DNA of 64,000 nucleotides from Fluctibacter halophilus (GTDB lineage: Bacteria; Pseudomonadota; Gammaproteobacteria; Enterobacterales; Alteromonadaceae): positions 1 through 64,000 of the forward strand of contig NZ_JAJEWP010000005.1 in NCBI RefSeq assembly GCF_020687825.1, in the 5' to 3' direction. Made by a program: the position numbers and the translations under genes. Below are positions 8,488-16,568 of this stretch, in pieces. Position 1 is the first letter of the stretch, and every line of letters begins with the position of its first letter. The notes beneath the pieces were generated by a model. The model saw nothing but the letters and a program-made list of their open reading frames with translations, searched no databases and had not been told where the DNA came from.

Positions 8488-9170
8488 TAGCCGGTCCGTG
8501 ACTGAGGAAAAGCAATGACGTTATTGGTGTTTTTACGGATGCGCATCAAGTCAGGCCAGCGGCTCGCCATGTTGACCCTAATGTGGCGATTGGCGACACC
8601 CCCTCGCTGCTTACGCAGTGTGATCGCCAGACCTTGCTCATCCGGGCTGAGGCTCAGCGCCAGTGGGACAGGAAGGGAGTGTGTACGGGCGTTGGGGGAC
8701 TGCAACTGAATGTACAGTGCATCGCCTTGTTCAGCCGCTAATTGCAGCCGTTTACTTTGCGCGACCGTAACACCCTGATACCAGCACAACACACTGTGAC
8801 AACAACCGCTACGCAAACATTGCTCGGCAGCCCACAGTCGCTCTGCGGTGCTGTTGGGTTGAATGATCAACACGCGGTCCAGCGCGATGTCTGCCGACTG
8901 CCAGAATGTTGCACACAGTGCATGTGGCGGCGCAATGAAGATCAGTAAACGTTCATCGTGATGGCGGAGTTGCAGGGTGGGCAACAGCAAACGCAGTTCA
9001 CCGATGCCCAGCGGCGTGTGCAGATCAATCATTCCACGCTCTGGCAAGCCTCCGTCCAGTAATCTATCCAGCCCACTAAAGCCACTGCCTTTTGCCGGAC
9101 GTACAGTGGCCTGTTGGCGGGCTTGCCAGACGAGTTGCTTTTGCTTCATTTCTTCAAGGGTCATGTTCAT
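8487..9170 (-). CDS. imuA: ImuA, SOS translesion synthesis accessory protein
   Basis: A 227-residue RecA/SulA-like protein that opens the mutasome operon. The region SGFSGLDRLLDGGLPERGMIDLH matches the start of RecA-like folds, but the expected Walker A GxxGxGKT is not seen (PLGIGELRLL instead), as usual for ImuA. It starts only seven bases downstream of a perfect LexA operator. The minus-strand TATAAT at 9173-9178 lies so close that transcription may begin at or just before the ATG, giving a leaderless message. A second ATG two codons in is possible. The product is expected to help recruit DnaE2/ImuB to stalled forks; its biochemistry is less defined than its genetics. Confidence 0.9.
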   Translation of the reverse strand: MNMTLEEMKQKQLVWQARQQATVRPAKGSGFSGLDRLLDGGLPERGMIDLHTPLGIGELRLLLPTLQLRHHDERLLIFIAPPHALCATFWQSADIALDRVLIIQPNSTAERLWAAEQCLRSGCCHSVLCWYQGVTVAQSKRLQLAAEQGDALYIQLQSPNARTHSLPVPLALSLSPDEQGLAITLRKQRGGVANRHIRVNMASRWPDLMRIRKNTNNVIAFPQSRTG

Positions 9171-9172
9171 AC

Positions 9173-9178
9173 ATTATA
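9173..9178 (-). promoter_or_regulatory. -10 element of the imuA promoter
   Basis: Consensus TATAAT on the minus strand, overlapping the left edge of the LexA box and lying three bases from the imuA ATG. No good -35 is seen at the ideal distance, which is common for repressor-covered promoters. Bound LexA would block it directly. Confidence 0.55.
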
Positions 9179-9196
9179 CTGTACATCCATACAGTA
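9177..9196. promoter_or_regulatory. LexA operator (SOS box)
   Basis: TACTGTACATCCATACAGTA matches the gammaproteobacterial SOS box: CTG and CAG separated by ten bases within symmetrical TA-rich flanks. It sits immediately upstream of imuA, in agreement with known LexA control of imuA-imuB-dnaE2 cassettes. Its symmetry also places a TATAAT at 9195-9200 on the plus strand, pointing towards the EVE gene. Confidence 0.93.
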
Positions 9197-9351
9197 TAAT
9201 GATCAAACAAATGCAATCGCTCAACCCTCTGAATAATGCTAAGTTGCTGAAAGAAAAATTGAAAAAGTGACACTCGTATGCGGCACTGATTTTTGCATTC
9301 AGTCGCCATCGACGCCACACTGTGCAAGTTCCCCTTTTTTGAGAAAACAAC

Positions 9352-9837
9352 ATGGGCTATTGGTTATTTAAGAGTGAGCCCGATGCTTTCAGCATCGATG
9401 ACCTGGCAGCGGCACAGACGGAGCCCTGGGACGGTATCCGTAACTATCAGGCCAGAAACTTCCTGCGTGATGAGGTTAAGGTTGGTGACCTCGTGTTTAT
9501 TTACCATTCCAGCTGCAAGCATGTAGGCATTGCCGGACTGGCAGAAGTGGTAAAGGCGGGGTATCCGGATGATAGCCAGTTTGATCCCGAGTCGAAATAC
9601 TACGACCCTAAGGCGTCACCGGACAATCCGCGATGGTATCGGGTTGACGTGGGGTTTAAACAAAAATTTGCTCAAATCCTGCCCCTCAGTGCCATCAAGC
9701 AAATGCCAGACATTCAGCAGTTAGGACTGGTAAAAAAAGGTCATCGTCTCTCGATCATGCCGGTGGATGAAAAGGAATTTGCGCGCTTGTTAGCCGCTTG
9801 TCAGGCCGATGGCGCTTCCGCTTCCGCGGAGGTTTGA
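9352..9837 (+). CDS. EVE domain protein
   Basis: A 161-residue protein that is essentially one EVE domain (PUA-like fold) from MGYWLFKSEPDAFSIDDL to RLSIMPVDEKEF. EVE proteins in bacteria are thought to read modified nucleic-acid bases; the aromatic cage residues (W4, the W of TEPWDGIRNYQAR) fit the family. It is divergent from the imu operon; the shared spacer holds the LexA box and a plus-strand TATAAT at 9195-9200, so SOS co-regulation is possible but the leader would be about 150 nt. The last 37 bases overlap the convergent membrane-protein gene. The short Ala/Ser/Glu C-terminal tail is probably disordered. Confidence 0.9.
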   Translation: MGYWLFKSEPDAFSIDDLAAAQTEPWDGIRNYQARNFLRDEVKVGDLVFIYHSSCKHVGIAGLAEVVKAGYPDDSQFDPESKYYDPKASPDNPRWYRVDVGFKQKFAQILPLSAIKQMPDIQQLGLVKKGHRLSIMPVDEKEFARLLAACQADGASASAEV

Positions 9838-10319
9838 CGATTCTTCAGACGTAATGACTCCGAGGTCAGATTATGGCAGGCTGAGATAAAGCCACTGATA
9901 GCGTTTTTACACCAAGGTACCCGAACCTCTGATGGCTGACGGGCAATGAATTTGTTGATCCGTTCCATATCATATTGACTGCGCTGAAGGGCTTTATGGA
10001 TGGCTTCTTCGACAGTGGCCCCTGATTCGCAGCACTGCATCACCACAAATTCCACATGATTGAGAATAAACTTGCACAGCTCATAGTCATCGGCACTGAC
10101 CAATGCATGCTTCTGCAGCCCCTCAAGCCGGGCAAGGTAGGTGTTTTGCAGTTGCGTCGACAAGTTCATCAGGGTTGTCAGGCAAAAACGGGTTTGCTTT
10201 TCATGGTAGCGAAGCGAGTGCTTTAACTGGGTGACTTCCCGCACCAGATTCTGGGAGCGCAGAAACATAAAGATCATCACCAAAACCAATAAGCCGATAA
10301 TGGAAAACGCGATGATCAT
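9801..10319 (-). CDS. Single-pass membrane protein with coiled coil, unknown function
   Basis: A 172-residue protein with an N-terminal membrane anchor (residues 2-18, IIAFSIIGLLVLVMIFMF) followed by a likely cytoplasmic helical region rich in heptads (VREVTQLKHSLRYHEKQ). Three Cys lie close together (VMQCCESG, HCLTS region). ATG at 10319 is chosen for its AGGAG ribosome site; the frame is open further upstream but overlaps the peptidase gene. It lies 31 bases downstream of the DUF885 gene, so it may be co-transcribed. Its 3' end overlaps the EVE gene. I do not recognise the family. Confidence 0.75.
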   Translation of the reverse strand: MIIAFSIIGLLVLVMIFMFLRSQNLVREVTQLKHSLRYHEKQTRFCLTTLMNLSTQLQNTYLARLEGLQKHALVSADDYELCKFILNHVEFVVMQCCESGATVEEAIHKALQRSQYDMERINKFIARQPSEVRVPWCKNAISGFISACHNLTSESLRLKNRQTSAEAEAPSA

Positions 10320-10350
10320 GATGTACTCCTGAATGCGATGGCTATCCCCT

Positions 10351-12105
10351 TCAGTGTGAAGGGGTGCCTTGATGTTGCTGAATAAATTGTTCGATATTGT
10401 CTGCCAGCACCGATAAAGGCACTGAGCCGTGGGCCAGTACGGCATCATGGAAAGCGCGCAAGTCGAAGCGCTCACCTAAACGCTGCTCGGCCAGTTGCCG
10501 TAAACGTTTAATTTCCAATTCACCAATTTTATAGCTCAGCGCCTGGGCTGGCCAGGAAATATAGCGATCAATCTCGGTCTTCACATTGTGGGCTGACAAT
10601 GCGGTGTTTTCCATCATGTAATCCAGTGCTTGCTGACGGGTCCAACCTTTCATGTGCATACCGGTATCCACCACCAGTCTGCAGGCGCGCCACATCTCAT
10701 AGCTTAAACGACCAAATTCGTCATACGGGGTCTCGTAAAACCCGATCTCTTTGCCCAGGTATTCGGAGTACAGCCCCCATCCTTCGCCAAACGCGGAGAT
10801 GTAGGTGTAGCGACGTACCGGCGGCAAATCGGACATCTCCCGGGCCAGCGATATCTGCAAATGGTGACCGGGTACCGCTTCGTGCAGGGTCAGCGCCGGA
10901 ATCGCGTATAAAGGGCGCTTGTCTAATGCATAGGTGTTGACCCAGTAATAGCCGGGTTCATCATCGCGGGTGGGCGAGATGTACCGTCCGGTGGTGTACT
11001 TGGGTGCGATACTCTCTGGTACCGGTGCAACGCCATAGGGGGTGCGTGGCAGGGTGTAAAACAACTTGGGCAGTAAGCCGTCGATCTTTTTCGAGTAATA
11101 CGCGGCGTGCTTGAGCAGCGCCTGGGCCGAAGGTGCATAGAACTGCGGATCGGTGCGCAAAAAGTGAATAAAGGCATTGATATCACCCTCAAAGCCCAGC
11201 TCGTCGATCACCTGTTGCATTTCGCCCCGAATGCGCGCCACTTCCTCCACGCCAATGGCATGAATCTCGTCGGCCGAAAGGCTTGTTGTGGTGTAATACT
11301 CCGCACGATTTTGGTAGTAGGCTTTGCCTTGTGGCCACTGGCTGGCAGCGATGCCGGTTTTGGCCTGAGGAATGTATTCATCCACCAGGAATTGATAGAA
11401 ACGCTGGTATGCAGGCATGACAACCTGTGCAATGTGTTCACGAGCCTGAGCTTGCAGACTGGCTTGCTGGGCATCACCGATCGCATCGGGCAATGATTGC
11501 AACGGAGTGTAGAACGGACTGTCTTCAGCGCTACCTTCGAAAAAGGGCTGCACGGAGTCTTCAAAACCGGCTAAAACCGCTTTTGGCTGGACCATGTTGA
11601 CCTTCATACCTTCGCGCATCCAGGCAATCTGCTGATCAAAATAAGGCCCGATGGCCGCCAGCCGTTTAAGGTAGTTGGAGACATCCTCGGCCGTTTTAAA
11701 CCGGGCAATCTGGGGCAACATGGCAATGGCACTGTGAAAGCCATATTCAGAAGTGATCGGTACAAAGTGGGCATTAAACCGATACTCATCCAGGTAGTTT
11801 TGCAACCGGCGCTGTTGCATCATCACGGTGATTTGTTCGCTGCGTGTCAATGCGGCTGAATCGATGGCCTGAAGTCGCTCCAGAAAGGCGCTGTAGCTGC
11901 GATTTTGCGCGGCCAGCGCATCCGCAGAGTTGTCGGCCAGTTGATCATCATAATCGTGCACACCCATCGACGTTGCGTAGGTAGGAGACACCTTCAATTC
12001 ATATTGCCAGATTTCTTCCAGCAGATTGGAAAGGGTATCCGATGGCGATGAGGCCAGGGCAACGGTTGGCAATAAAAGCCACAGAACAGCAAACAATCGG
12101 CGCAT
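10351..12105 (-). CDS. DUF885 family secreted metallopeptidase-like protein
   Basis: A 584-residue exported protein: signal peptide at 1-19 (MRRLFAVLWLLLPTVALAS), then a long helical DUF885 domain. The diagnostic HEAVPGHH at 408-415 resembles a zinc-binding HExxH-type site with an extra His, and a downstream EGWGLYSEYLG supplies the likely third ligand. Members are annotated as putative peptidases or oligoendopeptidases; activity here is inferred only. Length is normal for the family. It probably works in the periplasm on peptides. The downstream membrane protein may share its transcript. Confidence 0.85.
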   Translation of the reverse strand: MRRLFAVLWLLLPTVALASSPSDTLSNLLEEIWQYELKVSPTYATSMGVHDYDDQLADNSADALAAQNRSYSAFLERLQAIDSAALTRSEQITVMMQQRRLQNYLDEYRFNAHFVPITSEYGFHSAIAMLPQIARFKTAEDVSNYLKRLAAIGPYFDQQIAWMREGMKVNMVQPKAVLAGFEDSVQPFFEGSAEDSPFYTPLQSLPDAIGDAQQASLQAQAREHIAQVVMPAYQRFYQFLVDEYIPQAKTGIAASQWPQGKAYYQNRAEYYTTTSLSADEIHAIGVEEVARIRGEMQQVIDELGFEGDINAFIHFLRTDPQFYAPSAQALLKHAAYYSKKIDGLLPKLFYTLPRTPYGVAPVPESIAPKYTTGRYISPTRDDEPGYYWVNTYALDKRPLYAIPALTLHEAVPGHHLQISLAREMSDLPPVRRYTYISAFGEGWGLYSEYLGKEIGFYETPYDEFGRLSYEMWRACRLVVDTGMHMKGWTRQQALDYMMENTALSAHNVKTEIDRYISWPAQALSYKIGELEIKRLRQLAEQRLGERFDLRAFHDAVLAHGSVPLSVLADNIEQFIQQHQGTPSH

Positions 12106-12204
12106 AAAAGTGGATCCTGAAGTCGGGCAATCAGCTGGCTAGAGTATTACACGGCGCGGTTGATTGCCAGACGCTCGTCGCCGCGACAGTGCGCTTTATC
12201 GAAG

Positions 12205-12528
12205 TCAGGATTTGGGCGGATAAACCGGACCGGGAAAGACCGTCACCTTGTCCGACAGTTCACTGATCTTGGCCGAACCTTGCTTTTTGACTTCATCAAT
12301 ACGCAGTACGTTGTGCATCGGGATGTAAGTGCGATTAACGTCACCAAATTCAGATTTGAGTTTCTCGTGACTGGGATCAACGACCACTCGGCTGTGGGTA
12401 TCCCAGACAAAGTCGCCAATTTCGACAAAACCAAACATGGCACCTTGGCTGACTTCACGGACATAGACCTCATACCGTTCACCATTACTGATGAATTGCA
12501 CGCGGAACAGTGGGTGTTTTTCAGACAT
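12205..12528 (-). CDS. DUF1820 family protein
   Basis: A 107-residue cytoplasmic protein, full length for the family. Typical features are the start HPLFRVQFISNGERYEVYVREVSQGAMFGFVEI, the central VDPSHEKLKSEF, and the C-terminal VTVFPGPVYPP. The family is widespread in gammaproteobacteria and has no established role; the compact beta-rich pattern suggests a small regulatory or RNA/protein-binding fold, but that is a guess. It stands alone between the DUF885 and TetR genes. Confidence 0.9.
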   Translation of the reverse strand: MSEKHPLFRVQFISNGERYEVYVREVSQGAMFGFVEIGDFVWDTHSRVVVDPSHEKLKSEFGDVNRTYIPMHNVLRIDEVKKQGSAKISELSDKVTVFPGPVYPPKS

Positions 12529-12620
12529 AGCGCATAACAGGTCGTTGAATGAACAAGGGCGCCGATTTTAGCCGTTTGTGAATCCTTCGCCAAGTGTCCG
12601 GTGACAATAACGCCGCTTGG

Positions 12621-13193
12621 CTACTCTGTCGCCAAAGGCCCTAACAAGGCGCGTGTCGCCAGCGACAGCTCATCGGTATCCCCGGCCAGTACAGCATTAA
12701 CCGCAAACCCTTGCACATAGCTGGTTAATTGCAGTGCGGTGGACTCCAGGTTGATGTCTGCACGCACCTGCTGGTGGCGCTGGGCCTTTTCCAGGCAACC
12801 GATAAAGGCGATTTGCAACCGATCCAGGTAGTGACGACCCCGGTCACGTACCGCTTCATCATCAAAACCCATCTCCGTGATCATGTTGATCAATAAGCAG
12901 CCCCGGCCGCGCACGTGCCGTACGTAAGCGTCGAAAAAATCATGAACCGATACCAGGCCCTGATTTTGTTCCAGTAGGCCTACAATGGGATCAAGTTGGG
13001 TGTGCAGATAATGGTCGAGCACCTGATACAGGAATTGCTGTTTGCTGCCGAACTCGAGGTAAAACCCTCGCCGGTTAAAATCGGTACGGGCAATGATTTC
13101 ATCCATGATGGCGCCGTGATAGCCATGCTCCAGCAGGACATCAATGGCCTGGGTGAGCACGGCCTGTAAATCATATAAGGCTTTTCTGGGCAT
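12621..13193 (-). CDS. TetR/AcrR family transcriptional regulator
   Basis: A 190-residue one-component repressor. The N-terminal TetR helix-turn-helix covers about 8-55 (ALYDLQAVLTQAIDVLLEHG then IIARTDFNRRGFYLEFGSKQQ), followed by a helical ligand/dimer domain containing GRGCLLINMITEMG, as in TetR_C_11-type proteins. A perfect 16-bp palindrome at 13205-13220, twelve bases before the start, is the likely operator and implies autoregulation. The divergent M28 peptidase gene 130 bp away is the obvious candidate target. The ligand is unknown. Confidence 0.9.
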   Translation of the reverse strand: MPRKALYDLQAVLTQAIDVLLEHGYHGAIMDEIIARTDFNRRGFYLEFGSKQQFLYQVLDHYLHTQLDPIVGLLEQNQGLVSVHDFFDAYVRHVRGRGCLLINMITEMGFDDEAVRDRGRHYLDRLQIAFIGCLEKAQRHQQVRADINLESTALQLTSYVQGFAVNAVLAGDTDELSLATRALLGPLATE

Positions 13194-13204
13194 GATTTTT
13201 CACT

Positions 13205-13220
13205 GAGAACATATGTTCTC
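13205..13220. promoter_or_regulatory. Perfect palindrome, probable TetR operator
   Basis: GAGAACATATGTTCTC is a perfect 16-bp dyad between the TetR gene and the divergent M28 peptidase gene. Its size, symmetry and position twelve bases upstream of the regulator start fit a TetR-family operator. Binding by this TetR is inferred. Confidence 0.7.
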
Positions 13221-13324
13221 TCCAAGCTTAGTGGAGAAAAAGCAGCCGTCAAGCTGGAAATGTCAGCGCAGAACTTTTAGTGTTACCCCCCGATCACTAA
13301 TCCCTACCCACCGAGTAAAAAGAC

Positions 13325-14995
13325 ATGGTGAAGCACGCGTTATTGTTTTTCACACTGGTTACCGGGCTGATGGCCTGTACACCAGCCGATCAATCGTCTC
13401 CAAAGGGCGCTGACACGTCCTCTGCTACGGAAGTCATCGAAGCGGATCCACAGCGCCTGCGGGCGCATCTGTTCTTCCTCGCCGATGACCTGATGCAAGG
13501 CCGGGATACAGGCTCTGAGGGGCATGAAATTGCGTCTCGATACATTGCCAGCCAATTCGAGCAGTATGGATTGCAGCCTGGCGGTGACAGTGGAACGTAT
13601 ATGCAACGTATCCCATTTCGCCAGTCTTACCTGGATCAATCCTCTCCCCAACTGACCCTGATCAGTGAGCAGGGGCAGGAGTCACTGACCTACCCGTCAC
13701 AGTTCATCATGTCAGCAGATTCGGTGGCAGAGCAGGCCAGTGTTAGCGCTGAACTGGTTTTTGTGGGCTATGGCATTGTCGCCCCCTTGCTGGGCCATGA
13801 CGATTATCAGGACATGGATGTTGAAGGCAAGATTGTGGTGGTGCTGCACGGCAAGCCCGCATCATTCCCCAGTGAGGAAGGCGCGCACTTTGGTTCTTCC
13901 GCGCAAAAAGCCAGGCATGCCGCTGCCAATGGGGCAGTGGGGATGATCTCACTCAGTACGCCAACAGCTGAAAAAGTCAGGCCGTACCAGAACTTGCTGA
14001 ACTATCTGCACATGCCCAGTGTGCGCTGGCTGGACAGCGAGGGTCAACCCGCCAATGTCTATCCTCAATTGCTGCAAAGTGCCTATTTGAGCGCCGAAGC
14101 CGCGGCGAAATTGTTTGTTAATGCACCTGCCTCATTACAGGACATTTACGCCCAGTTGGATCAGGACCAAGCCCCGGAAGGGTTTGCGCTAAACCTGTCT
14201 GCAAGTCTGTCATCCGCCAGCGAGCACCGTACCATTACCAGCCCGAATGTGGTGGCCATCTTGCCGGGCAGTGACCCGCAGTTGCGCGATGAATATGTGG
14301 TTTATTCGGCCCACTCTGACCACATTGGCTTGTCGAAGTCGGTGAAAAAGGATCGCATTAATAACGGTGCAATGGACAACTCAACCGGCGTCGCCGTATT
14401 GCTGGAAACTGCGCGAATGTTCAGTCAGCAAGCGACGCCACCGAAACGATCCATCGTGTTTGTGGCCGTTACCGGTGAAGAAAAAGGGCTGCTGGGGTCA
14501 GACTACTTTGCCCGCAATCCCACCGTACCCGGAGATGCGATGGTGGCCAATGTCAATCTGGACATGCCGATCCTGACCTATCCCTTTGCGGATGTTATCG
14601 CGTTTGGCGCTAATCACAGCGACCTGGCCGACTCTGTTGCCGATGCTGCGGGCAAAGTGGGTATTGCTCTGAGTCCAGACCCGTGGCCTGAGATGGCGTT
14701 GTTTACCCGTTCGGATCATTACAGCTTCGTCAAACAAGGCGTACCGTCAGTGTTTTTGGTGCCGGGTTTGAAATCGTCAGACCCCGCGATTGAAGGGCAA
14801 AAACAGTTCACCAGCTTTTTGCATACCCATTATCACAAGCCCAGTGATGATCTGAATCAGCCCTTTAACTGGCAGGCAGCCACCACCTTTACGGAGGTGA
14901 ATTTTAACATCGGACTGACATTGGCTAACCAGGAGCAGCGCCCCTCCTGGCACGAAGGGGACTTTTTTGGCGATACCTTTGCCAGCCCTGAGTAA
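13325..14995 (+). CDS. M28 family zinc peptidase lipoprotein
   Basis: A 556-residue exported aminopeptidase-like enzyme. The signal sequence ends in a lipobox, LMAC with Cys18, predicting an outer-membrane or periplasmic lipoprotein. A PA-type insert domain (about 130-290) precedes the M28 core. Dinuclear zinc ligands are visible: His330/Asp332 in SAHSDHIG, Asp351 in MDNSTG, Glu385/Glu386 in GEEKG, Asp413 in NLDM and the final His in HYHKPSDD. All expected residues are present, so it should be active on peptides. It is divergent from a TetR gene whose palindrome lies in the shared spacer. A hairpin follows in the next gene's tail. Confidence 0.9.
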   Translation: MVKHALLFFTLVTGLMACTPADQSSPKGADTSSATEVIEADPQRLRAHLFFLADDLMQGRDTGSEGHEIASRYIASQFEQYGLQPGGDSGTYMQRIPFRQSYLDQSSPQLTLISEQGQESLTYPSQFIMSADSVAEQASVSAELVFVGYGIVAPLLGHDDYQDMDVEGKIVVVLHGKPASFPSEEGAHFGSSAQKARHAAANGAVGMISLSTPTAEKVRPYQNLLNYLHMPSVRWLDSEGQPANVYPQLLQSAYLSAEAAAKLFVNAPASLQDIYAQLDQDQAPEGFALNLSASLSSASEHRTITSPNVVAILPGSDPQLRDEYVVYSAHSDHIGLSKSVKKDRINNGAMDNSTGVAVLLETARMFSQQATPPKRSIVFVAVTGEEKGLLGSDYFARNPTVPGDAMVANVNLDMPILTYPFADVIAFGANHSDLADSVADAAGKVGIALSPDPWPEMALFTRSDHYSFVKQGVPSVFLVPGLKSSDPAIEGQKQFTSFLHTHYHKPSDDLNQPFNWQAATTFTEVNFNIGLTLANQEQRPSWHEGDFFGDTFASPE

Positions 14996-15004
14996 CCCTA
15001 AGTT

Positions 15005-15754
15005 TCACCCAGGCAAATGTTGCTTGGGTGATGTGGTGTACAAACGGCGCTCTATCCATAGGCCGAGAGCGCCGGCACAAAATAACACCACGCCTATCAC
15101 CTGTAACCAGCCATTGATGGCGCGGGGAATGCGCCGGTCCCCCTGCAACGTATAAATCCGCCTGCCGCCGTTTACGGGGACTTCAAAGGCCATGCCTTCG
15201 AATCGGGTAGTGACAATACTGATGTCGTCCCGGCGCTGGTGCATTTCCCGTTCTTTTTGTTGGGTTAACTCAGAACGCCGCCGCACATCCTCCTGCACGG
15301 GGATCAATTGTCGCCAGGCAAAGAATACATTGTCCGGTTCATCATCGGTGACCACGCCAGGGGATTCGTACACGTAATGGGTTTCATCAAAGACTTGTTT
15401 TGTGAAGCCTGCATAAAAAATTCCAGCAGACAGTGCCATCAGCAGGGTTGATACGATCAACCACAATCGCTGTTGTCCGTGGCGCCGAGCACTGCGTGCT
15501 CGCAGCCATTGTTCGATATCGGGAACCTGGCGTAAGCGGGCCAGGTCTGTGTCCAGTGCCGGGTCGTTCAGTACCTCGTCCAGTGTCGTATCCAGCGCTG
15601 TCAGCAAGGCGCGTAAGATGTCGTTTGAGGGAAGCGAACGATCATTTTCGAGTTTTGACAGATACGATTGCTCGATACCCACCCGTTCAGCCAATACCGG
15701 CTGACTCAGATCCTGTTGCTGACGTAGTGCCTTAAGTTTTTCTCCCAGCGTCAT
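15005..15754 (-). CDS. Membrane-anchored Xre-type HTH regulator
   Basis: A 249-residue protein with unusual architecture: an N-terminal Xre/Cro helix-turn-helix (about 6-58, LSQPVLAERVGIEQSYLSKLENDRSLPS), a linker, a membrane segment at about 98-117, a charged extracytoplasmic region of about 95 residues with a ERRRSELTQQKE-like helix, and a second membrane segment at about 215-234. Such an arrangement could couple an envelope signal to DNA binding at the membrane. It stands alone, convergent with the M28 peptidase gene nine bases away. The DNA target is unknown. Sequence-wise the HTH is unambiguous; the sensory role is inferred. Confidence 0.85.
   Translation of the reverse strand: MTLGEKLKALRQQQDLSQPVLAERVGIEQSYLSKLENDRSLPSNDILRALLTALDTTLDEVLNDPALDTDLARLRQVPDIEQWLRARSARRHGQQRLWLIVSTLLMALSAGIFYAGFTKQVFDETHYVYESPGVVTDDEPDNVFFAWRQLIPVQEDVRRRSELTQQKEREMHQRRDDISIVTTRFEGMAFEVPVNGGRRIYTLQGDRRIPRAINGWLQVIGVVLFCAGALGLWIERRLYTTSPKQHLPG
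15006..15030. other. Hairpin at convergent gene ends
   Basis: CACCCAGGCAA and TTGCTTGGGTG pair with one mismatch around ATG, inside the last codons of the Xre gene and eleven bases past the M28 peptidase stop. There is no T-run on either side, so it may stabilise or attenuate transcripts rather than act as a classical terminator. Confidence 0.45.
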
Positions 15755-15904
15755 GTGCTCTCCTTCATTCAGTTAATGTCGCGGCGATGACTGGGAAGTC
15801 TTGGGGATTCCTGCTGGACTGCCAAGATGAATATCGCAGACTATGCAGGAATGATAGTGACTTTCTGGCAAGAAGGGTTCGGATGTTTCCGAACCCACAT
15901 TGGC

Positions 15905-16495
15905 TCACTCAAAAAAACGGGTTTTGATCAGTTTCCATTGATCCGCAAACCCTTCGGTAGGGCGGCGGGTAAATTCACTACGAATAAACTGGTTAATACG
16001 ACCGTCGGTGTAACAGATCAGAAAATTGGCGATGATGCTTTCATCGGCTGGCAGCGTTTTACCTTCTCGCAGCTTCCGCTCACGCAGGATCTGCTTAAAC
16101 TGGGTTTCCAGGCGCTCAAACAACTGCGCAATGCGGCTGCGCAGGCGATCTTGTTCGCCCATCAGCGCGTCACCGTTCAACAGTCGGGTGATACCCGGGT
16201 TCTTTTCCGAAAATCCCAGGATCAGATGCATGATTAACTGGCAACGGGTGGCGGAATCTTTTTCTTCGTTAACGATCTTGTTGATGCGGGAAAACAGGGT
16301 TTCTTCAATGAACTCAATCAGCCCTTCAAACATGCGTGCTTTGCTGGGAAAGTGGCGGTACAACGCCGCTTCTGAAACACCCACCTGAGCGGCAAGTTTA
16401 GCGGTAGTAATGCGTTGTCCAGGGTTGGTTTCCAGCATACTGGCCAGTGCCTGCAGAATCTGGGCACGTCGATTGGTTCGTTTTGTTGCGGGCAT
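15905..16495 (-). CDS. slmA: Nucleoid occlusion factor SlmA
   Basis: A 196-residue TetR-fold protein that, in known gammaproteobacteria, binds chromosomal SlmA sites and blocks FtsZ ring assembly over the nucleoid. The N terminus [18 protein letters not shown] and [23 protein letters not shown], then [24 protein letters not shown], match SlmA closely. ATG at 16495 gives the family length and has GGGAG upstream; the frame extends 18 codons further upstream without a family match. It lies beside coaBC, as in Escherichia coli. Confidence 0.95.
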   Translation of the reverse strand: MPATKRTNRRAQILQALASMLETNPGQRITTAKLAAQVGVSEAALYRHFPSKARMFEGLIEFIEETLFSRINKIVNEEKDSATRCQLIMHLILGFSEKNPGITRLLNGDALMGEQDRLRSRIAQLFERLETQFKQILRERKLREGKTLPADESIIANFLICYTDGRINQFIRSEFTRRPTEGFADQWKLIKTRFFE

Positions 16496-16568
16496 AATTA
16501 TTGTTCTCCCGGTCGCTGGTGGCACTGGCTTGCGTGCCGCTTGCAGCAACGATTGTTACAGGGTTCCT

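Noticed and set aside
12126-12168. GGCAATCA / TGATTGCC inverted repeat between DUF885 and DUF1820 genes
   Set aside because: Long 27-nt loop, no T-run and no regulator nearby; it may be chance.
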